Below are positions 37,742 to 47,213 of a DNA stretch of 64,000 nt, piece after piece. The notes beneath the pieces were generated by a model. That model saw only the letters and a program-made list of their open reading frames with translations, had not been told where the DNA came from and did no database searches. The stretch spans positions 558,001-622,000 of the forward strand of contig NW_026999406.1 in the NCBI RefSeq assembly GCF_037126465.1. The letters run 5' to 3'. How positions within the stretch are numbered: the stretch's first letter is position 1; each line of letters opens with the position of its first letter. The position numbers were made by a program, and so were the translations under genes. The stretch is from Ornithodoros turicata (Eukaryota; Arthropoda; Arachnida; Ixodida; Argasidae).

Positions 37742-38922
37742 CCCAAGCAGCACAAAATATTGGGCCCTATTGGCTGGTCATTGGCGATACGGGTCCAATA
37801 TGGGGCCCGTTATCGCCAAGATTTCCCCCATATTATCTGAAACTGGGCAATATGGGCCCCATATTGCCAAGTTTGAGCCAATGTTGGGGACATCCTGGCA
37901 ATATTGGCCCCATATTGCCCGTGTACACCCCATATTGACTGAAAATACAGAAAATGGTACGTACACGTGTTGCGCAAATGCCCAAGCAGCACGGCAAGAT
38001 TGGACGTTGAAGCCAGTACGTCGTTACATCGAATAACTTCCCACAGACGATACACATTGTTCGAAACAGTCAACATACGTGGCAATCCCATTGTAACGTT
38101 CACTAGAACTCGACAACTCAACTTTCCATGTTCTGGAAGCAGCCGCCATCTTGCTTCGCGATCCCAATGCCAATCGGTCGAGCGACTGAGAGCTAGCGTG
38201 GTCGTTTGAGCGAAATTGCGTGACATACAACTGATGCGCATGCGTGACAGTCGGATCGGACGTTTCATAGGGGCTAAAACGTCGGTGGCTCCTGTAATGA
38301 TAACGGAATTGCGGCAGGTCAAGTAAAAAACACAATGTTTGATAGGAACGGATGGCTCTTCTGTAAAGTTAGGTGCTTTCAAATTGCTGCAAGCAGTGTG
38401 AGTTGCTCTGGCGTATGTCCGTCACCGTCAGGAAAGTGTTTCGGTCCTTTGTACTCTCGGAGCGGGTTGGAAATCTTAGGTGTATAGACTATTGCGATTC
38501 CAATGAAGGCTTCTGAGGGATGTTTGAGATTGGCAGTTCCGTGGGACTGCTTCTGTCCTTCAGCAAGACGGGGGTACCACATGTTCTTCCTTTTTGAGGT
38601 GATGCAGTGTTTTTGTTGTTGTTGTTGTAATTGCATGCAGCGTGAATCAATAAGATCTGCAGAAATGAAAAAGCTAAAAGAAGAGAGAAGTAATGTCAGT
38701 GGTGGATATTAAACCCGGATAATGCTGTATTATTACGCGCACTCCCCGTTGGCGTTATCACAGAAATATTGGCGATATTGGCGCAAAATTGGCTTGCCAA
38801 TATGGGCAGCCCATATTGGGCCAATATAGAGCCTGATTGCACTCCCCATATTGATCCAATATTGGCAATCTTGGCAGCCCATATGGGTGCAATATTGGAC
38901 AAATATTGTCGTGCTTCTTGGG
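37742..38922. mobile_element. DNA element with CAATATTGG-rich inverted ends
   Basis: CCCAAGCAGCACAAAATATT at 37742 and CCCAAGCAGCACGGCAAG at 37981 both face CCCAAGAAGCACGACAATAT in reverse complement ending at 38922. The left 230 bp and right 160 bp are filled with CCAATATGGG, GGCCCATATTGCC and CAATATTGG words that can pair within and between ends. The interior has no recognisable transposase. Two left ends facing one right end suggest nested or partly duplicated copies of one family. No target duplication was found. Confidence 0.55.
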
Positions 38923-39189
38923 GACCTGTCAGGACAATGCGAGCTGCCATATTGGATACTGGGAGAACGTCAACTACAGCGTTGCTCATTTTTATAACAG
39001 CTATAAATTTCGAGACAAGGAAACTCTAAAGGACAAGACTACAACAGGACAGGACGCAGGTTCCGTCTTAGCGTTTGCAGTTATATCCTTTACGGCGTCC
39101 TGCATGGAGTGTTTGGCGATTATATGCTATTCCATATCTCTGCCTGATCTACAGGGAGGCATCACGTGTTCGACCGCAAAGCCTCGTTG

Positions 39190-39480
39190 ACGTACCATTG
39201 GGTTCTCCTGTGGGACCACTAAGCTCACCTTATGGGGCAGTCAGATAATCAGGAGTCCTTTGTTGGACCGTCAGGGCCCCTGTGGTACCGTAAGGCGATT
39301 TTGTGGGGCCATTCGACCCACCTGACTGGCTCTGGGACAGCATCTGTCGGACCGCTAACAGTCCTGTTGGACCACTAGGCGTTGTTAATATACCGACAAG
39401 CTGTTTTGATGGTCCATCATAATATTCTTTGGGCCATTAGAATTTCTGATGGAGCCTTGATGGATTTTGCAATCGGAATT
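39190..39480. repeat. Degenerate GGACCACTAGG-type tandem repeat
   Basis: TGTGGGACCACTAAG, TGTTGGACCGTCAGG, TGTTGGACCACTAGG and similar words recur every 30-45 bp. They are related in complementary sense to the array at 36540-36700, so the two may be ends of one larger element. Confidence 0.5.
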
Positions 39481-39859
39481 TGCTATAGTCGCTCTCCATG
39501 TATATTGGCCGAATTCTCGCAGTATTTAAAACATGAAGCCCTAGGCTTCACCTTGTAACACGCTCTCGTTGTTTACTGGACTTCCACTCCACGCTTCCCT
39601 TCACGCTCTTTCCCTTTTCGAAGGCCGAAAGGCACATGGTAGTGATCGGTGGAAGGGAATGGCATCGACATTTTTCAGAAGGGGTTGTGGAATTAGTGTT
39701 TCCGCAAAAAGGCAGATGGTTATTAAAGAAAGCAACATGCTCCTATATGGACTTCGATTGGCCTCATTCTCTTTATCGAACCTGGTCCCCCAGTTATCCA
39801 AACCACACACGAGTGTTTGCTTCCAAGATCTGGCTCTGAAGACTTTTGCAGCCCCGTCT

Positions 39860-40265
39860 TCTTTAAAGGGACTATGAAATTTCCCGCACGAAACGGTTCT
39901 TTCCGCCGAGAAACTTGTGGAAACCCAAGTTCCCACAACCCCGGGGCGTCAGCCCGTCCGTTCCGCGCGCGAAGGAACACGCCACACAACAGATTCAAAC
40001 AAACAACATGGTTTATTACCTCCAAGAAACACAGCTGACCTTCCTCGCTTGCCACCAGCAAAACCAACACTATCACACACGCAAGCGGCGCAAGCGGCAC
40101 CTGTTGAACAAGAGACTCTCTTGACTCTGTTGTTCAACAGGTGCCGCTTGCGTCGATTTCCGTCGTATGAATGTGTGTATGAGTGAGCAAAAAATGTAAG
40201 AGTGAAAGGAGGGTGAGTGAGAGTGAGTGGCTGGTTTGTCGTCCCTTCAGATGGCGCACCCCGCA
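39860..40265 (-). repeat. LTR-like fragment
   Basis: On the minus strand, GGTAATAAACCATGTTG is followed by CGGAACGGACGGGCTGACGC and GGGTTGTGGGAAC, matching the order seen upstream of gypsy-1 (14520-14700). Probably part of a solo or broken LTR. Ends not determined. Confidence 0.45.
40087..40155. repeat. Hairpin with 22-bp arms
   Basis: GCAAGCGGCACCTGTTGAAC and its exact complement, 22 bp including the next two bases, flank a loop of about 20 bases. The right arm is also the start of the tandem unit at 40131. Confidence 0.7.
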
Positions 40266-40282
40266 AGTCGCTGGAGAGGCGT

Positions 40283-40355
40283 GTTAGCTTAGCTCAATTG
40301 GTAGAGCCCTGGACCGGTCATCCAGAAGATGTGGGTTCGATCCCTACAGCTGGCT
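40283..40355 (+). repeat. tRNA-like SINE head, unit 1
   Basis: The 73-base cloverleaf can be drawn: acceptor GTTAGCT with AGCTGGC, D-arm GCTC/GAGC, anticodon stem CTGGA/TCCAG, T-arm GTGGG/CCTAC with the B-box GGTTCGATCCC. The loop CCGGTCA would give anticodon GGT, but the usual U33 is C. It therefore looks like a SINE pol III promoter rather than a working tRNA. It resembles the tick Ruka-type SINEs as I remember them. Confidence 0.65.
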
Positions 40356-40618
40356 AACTTTTTCAGTGACTTTCATCTTTCATCGTTGATTTCTTAGGCA
40401 ATTTGAGGCTTTGTTTGTACCTGTCCCTTCTATGTTGTTCCAGCCCCAGAACATCAGTTTCTCTCTTGTTCAACAGGTGCCGCTTGCGTCGATTTCCGTC
40501 GTAAGAATGTGTGTATGAGTGAGCAAAAAATGCAAGAGTGAAAGGAGGGTGAGTGAGAGTGAGTGGCTGGTTTGTCGTCCCTTCAGATGACGCACCCCGA
40601 AAGTCGCTGGAGAGGCGT

Positions 40619-40691
40619 GTTAGCTTAGCTCAATTGGTAGAGCCCTGGACCGATAATCCAGAAGATGTGGGTTCGATCCCTACAGCTGGCT
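40619..40691 (+). repeat. tRNA-like SINE head, unit 2
   Basis: Same fold as unit 1, with loop CCGATAA (anticodon GAT, as in tRNA-Ile) and C instead of U at position 33. The tail follows directly. Not called as a functional tRNA for the same reason. Confidence 0.65.
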
Positions 40692-40810
40692 AACCTTTTC
40701 AGTGACTTTCATCTTTCATCGTTGATTTCTTAGGCAATTGAGGCTTTGTTTGTATCTGTCCCTTCTATGTTGTTCCAGCCCCAGAACATCAGTTTCTCTC
40801 TTGTTCAACA

Positions 40811-40952
40811 AAATTATAAAACACTGAAGCTTTCCTTTAATGGTTACAATCTTTCATACAGTGGACTGCGTTTCGGCAGGTAGCTGATGAAATTCAGTCC
40901 ACTGCATGAAAGCTTGTAATCATCAAAGGAAAGCTTCAGTGTTTTATAATTT
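40811..40952. repeat. Foldback with about 58-bp arms
   Basis: AAATTATAAAACACTGAAGC at the left pairs with GCTTCAGTGTTTTATAATTT at the right, continuing through ACAGTGGACTG against CAGTCCACTG. Short loop near 40870-40890. Confidence 0.8.
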
Positions 40953-41333
40953 CGTTCTCACTTCTGGCAAGTGGACCTTGACCCAACCCTCTACATTCTT
41001 CAACCAGTTTGGTAGTGAGAATGAATAAAATATTTCTACACCTCTCTTCACTGAGCGGTAATACATGTTAACACACTTCTCTGGATACACTTGAATGATC
41101 CTGTGGTTTGACATCAAGCTGTGTTCATCAAACCTTAAAGGCTGATTTGCCATTAGTAACATTATCTGGCACATGTAATGAAAACATCCACATTCTTGTG
41201 AAAAAAAGCTGAACGTATGAACACAGGGCAAAACTATGACCCTAACAATATTTTTGGCCTGTCGTCATGTTTGTCCTTCACTTGCCACATGCTGTAAGCA
41301 ACACAGGAGGAGCCAGGCAATGCCACCACTGAT

Positions 41334-44300
41334 TTAACGAAGCATTTGGTGTCGGCGGGCTTCTCTGCCACCCTCTCTGTCACCAGCACCCGCAAGGTAT
41401 CTGCCAATTCTGTAGCACACTTCGTGTTCGGTAACGTCCTTGTACCTTGCCAACAATACTTCTGGAAGGAAGAAGCCAACAGTTAACCTAGTTTTATGAA
41501 CGTTGTATGATATGTACAGGTGACCTCACCAACAACGCATGAGCAGAGAGCAAGGGATGAAAAATCTTTCTTGGAGTGCGCTCCTTTCAGGCTATACTGC
41601 AGCGCGACGGAATTGCGGATGTGGCGATTCATAGTAATCCTCACACTCTCCTGGAGACTGTTGCCCCCCAAGCGTGATATCATAGCAACCTGCAAGATAA
41701 AAAAAGAACATAAATGCATAGCAAGTTTAATGCTGAAGTGAACACTAACCAGCCTCCCCTTTATGTTTGTGTCAGACAGTCTAGTGCGGAAATCTTTAAG
41801 TTCGTCGTCAGATCCTAGAGGAAAACGTGGCAGTTCAACATCCAAAAACGCTTTCTCTTGTGACATCGCATTGCTCATCTCTTCGATTTTTCTCTCCAAG
41901 CACTTCACAGACATTTTCAGGTCCACAAGCAGTGTGTAGATAGACCGTTCAAAACCTACATGAAATGATTTGAAGACTGATGCAATAGGATAAAATGCAA
42001 GGCCAACAAGAGAGTCATCTGATAGTTTGCAAGGTACAGCGGGGTGGCAGGAACAATTGATGACCAATATGGATACCTGTTTTATTTGTGTCAGAAACTG
42101 GTGATGGACTTTGGTGGGAACCTGTTGGAGCATGAAAATTCAGTTAGCATGTATCAATCAGAGCTGACTGAGTTTACTGCTGACAGAGCGACGAATCAAA
42201 TGTACCGTTCTGACGACAGTGAAGAGAGACTTGAGAATCACGAAATGGAATCTGGCTGACATTGTTCTCTACATAGCCTTAGTCCAATGCAAAAGATGGC
42301 AAATCAGTGGAGTACACACGGTGTTTATTTATTTGTTACTGAATTTTTATTTAAAAAACTATCAGAGCAAAATAGGTGCCATTGTAGTAGGTGGGTTATG
42401 TGGTCAGGCAAATGTCCTGTGGTGCAGCGTCTACATGTTCTGAGCAACTAATTATCTAAAATTCGTTAATCTTTCTAGAAATAGCGAGATAGCAGAATTG
42501 GAGCCAGTCATTATTCGAATCCATCATCCTTATTAAACACCCTGGGAAGTGAAGGTACTTTGAGATATCAATTGCGACAAGAGCGACAGCCAATCCGTGT
42601 GAGACGGTCACGTGCTTTGGAGCGATAGAGCTGACTGGAGTAGGTGCTAACCTGTTGACATAACTCTGCATTTTGGGCCTCGAAACACACATGTCACCTG
42701 ATAAGGCGAGAGTTCAGCCACAGCTATGAACTCACGTGAAGGTCGATATGTTGTACTGGTGAACTCAATCATGCCGCATATTAGCGCAGTCACCAGATAA
42801 CATCACACCTGCTCTCTTTACAAGTGTGATGTTATCCGGTGAGCAGAGCCGTCACGAGGCAACTTTGTGCCCGGGCCTGGGCAAATCTGGACCCCCCTCC
42901 CCCCGTCGCCGCCAGAACCTCTGTAAACAAAGAAAAGAAAACGCTTATTTGCACTGCCTAGAAATGCCTCGTAAATTCAATTCTCCTCATTCCCACTTTA
43001 TACTGTCTAACTAACCTGTCAGGGCCTGCCGTTTGGCGCCCCCATCGCACCCTCATCGCTACAGCTCTGCCGGTGAGTGCTCTAACGTGCACACATGATG
43101 GAGCTCACTGATACACAGTGTCGACCTTCACGTGAGTTCGTAACCGTGGCTGAACTCACGCATTACCAGATGACTGTGATCGTGAGTTTAGACACCCGAG
43201 ATGCCGAGCTATGCCTGTAGACCAGATAGGCCGCTATCGGACTCAGCAGAGGTGAGGGTCATGTCTTTTCTGCACTCGAAAAGCGCATAGTTCCAGCTCA
43301 TTCGAATCATGAAATTTCACAATTTATATCTCAAAGCACGTTGACTTTGCAGGGCGCTTAATCAGGACTACAGGTTTGAATAATGACTAGCTCCAATTTT
43401 GCTGCCTCGCATATCCCAGACAACATGCAAATTTTTAAATAAAAATTCTGTAGCGAATAAGAAAGAACTACCCTGTATATATTGTAGACAATCTAGAAAA
43501 TCCAGACATACTATAGTAACCACCAACATAATGCTCGACCTGTCTGGTGTTGGAGGGGAAGTTGTCGAGCTAACCCTAAGCTAGTAATAAAAACGAGAAA
43601 GAACATACCAGAGTCGAACTCTTGCAAGAAATAGTTATCTTGGTAAGACAAGTTAACAGGGCTATGGCCTAAGTGTGGGCTGAACCCTGAAATGAAATGA
43701 ACCGTGAAATTAAAATGAAGCTCCAGAAATCAGAAGGTACATAATATGAAACGCATTATCTATAGTTGCCCAGGGTTGTAAGGCTATCCTAAGATGAATT
43801 TCTGCACAAAAATGGTTTGCCCTCAAAGAGGTCCTGCATGGGGTGACGAAATATCTAAAAATGTGGTAAATTTGTTCCCCTAAAGTTACTCCTGAAAGCC
43901 CACCTGCACGGCACTCAGTCACCGTTGCAGAACACAAAATATTAGCTGAGTTCACTGAAATAAGATTCTATTTCTGCTCCGGTCATGATATTGTTCCTTA
44001 ATAACAGCTGCATACCTAGCCAGCTCCTGTGTATGATTAGCAGCCAATGGCCCATTGCACATTCACCAGATCAGAGGCACCTCCAACGCTTTCGGACGTG
44101 TGTTGGTGCAGTTACCAGTGAAGCCTCCCCAGGACCCACATTTCCCACAAGCCAACTTAGCGCCAAGTGCAGGCAAGCTGACTGATCGGCAAAACAAGAT
44201 TCATGAGCTGGACACACAGAAGCCTAATACTCATGCGAATCACTAAATTCAATCCTAGCGCTGCTAACTTTTCAGGATTTTATAAAGCTGTCAGTGTGTT

Positions 44301-45957
44301 TCGACCTCTGCAGAGCTCCTTGAAATTACATGGGGTCAATTCGAAATGGCAGACTCACACTCACAACACTGGGCCAGCATCAAACCTCTGAGACATACAT
44401 CGAGTGCAACTTCATTTGTCATTTCACAATGGTTTACTTTCGAGGTATGTGTACTTAGTATTTTGAACTGTAGCGTTTAGCCATACAAGTGCTTGCTCTA
44501 TCAGTAACTTTTGTGAACCTGTCAAACTGTACACACACAAAGACATTGTGATTATAAAGGGATGCTAGGAAGAAAATTAACTTACTGTTGTTAAACTGGG
44601 GTACAGGTTGTGACAGCCCAGTCGGACTTGTAGGTGACAATGACTGAGCTGAAAGGTCTTGACGAAAGCCTGCAAAATCCGCAAACATGCGACCATTGCT
44701 GTAGTGGTGAAGCATAAAATTATCCAGACTCAAACAGACATACGTTTCTTCGGTAGGCGCACAGCACCCTCCACGCAGCGCTCTGGATGTGCAGTATTGC
44801 TTGTCGCACATTGTCTTGAGTCTGACAGCAAGATAACAAGATAGATTTTTCCTTCGCACAAGCCTATGATTACAGCCAACTCACCCAGGTTGGAAGTTCT
44901 TAAAGAGCTCGGGAGGCTTCGACTTATGTCTGAGATGATAGAAAATCCAGAGAATGGTTGTGAGATGCACCAATCTGAGGTAAGCAAATGACAACATACC
45001 CATTCGATTTTGGAGTTCACAGAATGGATTGTTGCCTTGGGCTGGATGGTTCAAAGTGAGATTACCAAACATATTCTTAAAGGCTAAAGCGGAAATAACA
45101 AAATACAAGAACGAAACTGGACAGGAAGAGACCGGGACAACGGCCACAATACTGTTTCCTATCGCAAGATATTTTATAGTAGACGAAATGTTGCAGTAGT
45201 TCTCTAAATTAAAAGAAAAAAAAAAGAATCGTAGTTTGAAATTGTGTATTTAAAGCTGTTTTACCTTGTACAGGAGGGGTGGTTATACTGGGGGATAGCC
45301 ATGTAATGTCAGGTGCTGTAATGTGAACAAAAGCATAAGTCAAGCACAGTGCAATGGCCAGACAACATCAGTCATCTTTCACTCTACAATGCACGTACGA
45401 CTTTTATCACTCGATGGCAACTGTCGTAGCACCAGAGGTGGCACAGGCAGAGCAAGTCCCCCATCGTCACTGCTCCTTCCCAATGTCCTGTTGTTTTGCA
45501 TGTCACTAATACAAGCAGAGCACCAATAATACAGTCAGAACCATGCAGTATAAAAATGAAGAATATTCAAGTAATTACTTCACCACTTGCCTGACTTCAG
45601 CAACGGAGATGTCCTCACTGTCAGACTCTGTCTCCACGTTTGATGTATACAGGGACTTCTCAAGCATTGCTACAGCTGCTGAATACGATGCTGGAAAAAG
45701 TATTTGCATATGTTTTTTTTCCCACATGCTCAGCTGGGAATCACTCACATGCACGTCCAAGGACACGAACTGCCCTGCTCTTCCATCGTCCTGGGAGTTT
45801 GTATTTTTTTCACCATGTCCTCTCTTTTGTAGTCTGGCATTGAAATAGGCCACTTGCATTCACTCTGCTCTTCATTCACCCATGACATGGGAACAGCGCT
45901 GATTTTCTCCTCCCCGAGGAATTCGATGACAAGCCATACTTTAGCACCTGAGTTCAT
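41334..45957 (-). CDS. DUF4806-domain protein, eight exons
   Basis: Exons: 45749-45957, 45591-45690, 45399-45487, 45265-45315, 44586-44669, 41750-41955, 41530-41689, 41334-41461. Every junction has a sensible donor and acceptor and phases agree throughout. Intron 1 is only 58 bp and intron 2 uses a GC-AG donor (AG then GCAAGT). The product is about 341 residues. The N-terminus has WLVIEFLGEEKISAVPMSWV, a Trp-Pro block and a YSAAVAMLEKSLYTS block, a layout I know from other DUF4806 proteins. A Pro/Ser linker follows, then DUF4806 (about residues 215-325): LPRFPLGSDDELKDFRTRLS, ISRLGGNS, a VRITMNRHI region and a final YLAGAGDREGGREAR. The one defect is a T7 run at 45804-45810 (A7 in sense) where A6 is needed. 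Function is unknown. The family is often linked to transposons, and here a transposase lies directly upstream on the same strand. The start codon is likely but an upstream exon is possible. Confidence 0.75.
42690..43180. repeat. MITE in the large intron of the DUF4806 gene
   Basis: The inverted ends pair over about 90 bp: GTCACCTGATAAGGCG on the left with its diverged complement near 43160-43178, and AACTCACGTGAAGGTCGA against TCGACCTTCACGTGAGTT. An inner hairpin (42791-42842) carries ACCAGATAACATCACAC and its complement. No ORF. It lies within the intron between exons 5 and 6. Confidence 0.7.
43181..44585. other. Intron sequence, nothing further recognised
   Basis: Part of the 2.6-kb intron between exons 5 and 6. 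Short ORFs only. A stretch at 44060-44400 is more codon-like but has no recognisable domain. Confidence 0.35.
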
Positions 45958-46454
45958 GTCTGAGACTGGGGAAGCAGGTTACACTGCAAAAGACATGCAG
46001 CATATCTGTGATCTTCTGAACAGAACACGAATAATCGGTTTATCAGGCTACGAGTGACACATATTTTTCTTTTTCTTTTTTTTTTCAAATGGGCAAACGG
46101 AACAAATGTGGTGGAATTAACAATACAGCAAGTGAATGCATGCACTCACATTAAAAGTAAGCACATTGGAGTCCACGCCACCTCATGATTTCATGTACGG
46201 TGTCCATCTTTGAATCTCACTTTCTCACTTGAGTCTCACTTTCGCATGTACTTTCGGCTGTCACAAGCGGGACACAGATAGTCAGTCGTAAGAGTTCCAA
46301 GCTGTGCATAACTGCTAGTGCATGAAGCAAGTTATGGAGCATTGTATTTTGTCGCTCAGGTGCGAGGGTATCAATTTTTATCATTTAAAGTTTTTCTATA
46401 TAAAAAAGCTATGAGAATGGTACAGACGTCATTTTTTCAGTGGATTTATACAGC
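45958..46454. other. Region upstream of the DUF4806 gene
   Basis: Contains a CTGCTTCCCCAG acceptor-like sequence just before the proposed start and an A/T-run near 46070. No TATA box was confidently placed. A promoter or a first non-coding exon may lie here. Confidence 0.3.
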
Positions 46455-47030
46455 CAGGTAGGTAACTCTTGAAGAAAGTACGAAATACAAATCACTAATT
46501 ACCCAAAAATCGTTAACGAACTCTTTAACAACAAGATTTCGAGGAGAAGCGAGATAGCAGAATAAGATACTACCCTCGTTGAAAGCCATTCCACATTTAA
46601 GAAATGCTGATGTGCATTAAAATATCCTTCCCCAAATTTTGATATGCAAATGTGCCAAAAATGCCGGCCTCAGGAGCACATCACCTTTGCCAACAAAGAT
46701 AGAAAGCGGTTTATCTGGTCAGCAGACCAGCAGCAACTTCATCTCCATCGCTCCAAATCGTTTGGCCCTCTGACGTGAGGTAATCACTGCGCTCCCTGCG
46801 TTCCCGGTCGCTGCGGTTTCGGTTTCCGCTCATTTACATATCAAGATTTGGGGATCGATATTTTAACGCTCTTGCGTGTTTCAGGACTTTTAAACGTGGA
46901 ATGGCTCGAGTGAGGATAGCCTATCTTTCTGCTATCTCGCCTTTGGAAGAAATCTCCTCCTGTGGCTAATTAATGAATTCGAGGTAATTAATCTTCTTGT
47001 AGTTGCATATTTCTTGAAGAGGATATCTGC
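46455..47030. repeat. MITE with about 190-bp inverted ends
   Basis: The arms share GCGAGATAGCAGAA, AGCCATTCCAC, TTAAAATAT and CCCAAAT-TTGATATG in mirrored order around a GC-richer centre (about 46670-46820). GCGAGATAGCAGAA also occurs near 42485, so the family is dispersed. It separates the DUF4806 gene from the transposase. Confidence 0.7.
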
Positions 47031-47213
47031 CCTGCCGTATGACTCAACTGCAAAAAAGATGTGCTGTTCTCATTTTTTTTACAAGTGTGTATATGTTGCG
47101 GCACAGGTATTCAGAATGATGAAAATCAGCAACCAAACAGTACAGCTTGTAGGGGATATACTGCACACACCATGGACGACAACAACACATGTACAACTTT
47201 AGTGCTCCGAAAT

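Larger units (their letters stand above)
40131..40801 (+). repeat. Two tandem 336-bp units, each with a tRNA-headed SINE
   Basis: TGTTCAACAGGTGCCGCTTG begins at 40131 and 40467, and TGTTCAACA recurs at 40802, giving periods of 336 and 335 bp. The units differ by few bases, so the duplication is recent. Each unit has about 150 bp of leader, a tRNA-like head and a shared tail (TCAGTGACTTTCATCTTTCA to CAGAACATCAGTTTCTCTC). The tail recurs alone at 49262-49377. Confidence 0.8.

Noticed and set aside
37810..38382. Long minus-strand open frame of 190 codons
   Set aside because: It runs through the CAATATTGG word repeats and has no domain. The openness follows from the repeat composition.
40283..40355. 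Functional tRNA-Thr or tRNA-Ile genes at 40.28 and 40.62 kb
   Set aside because: Position 33 is C instead of U and the units sit in a repeated SINE whose tail recurs elsewhere, so they were called SINE heads.
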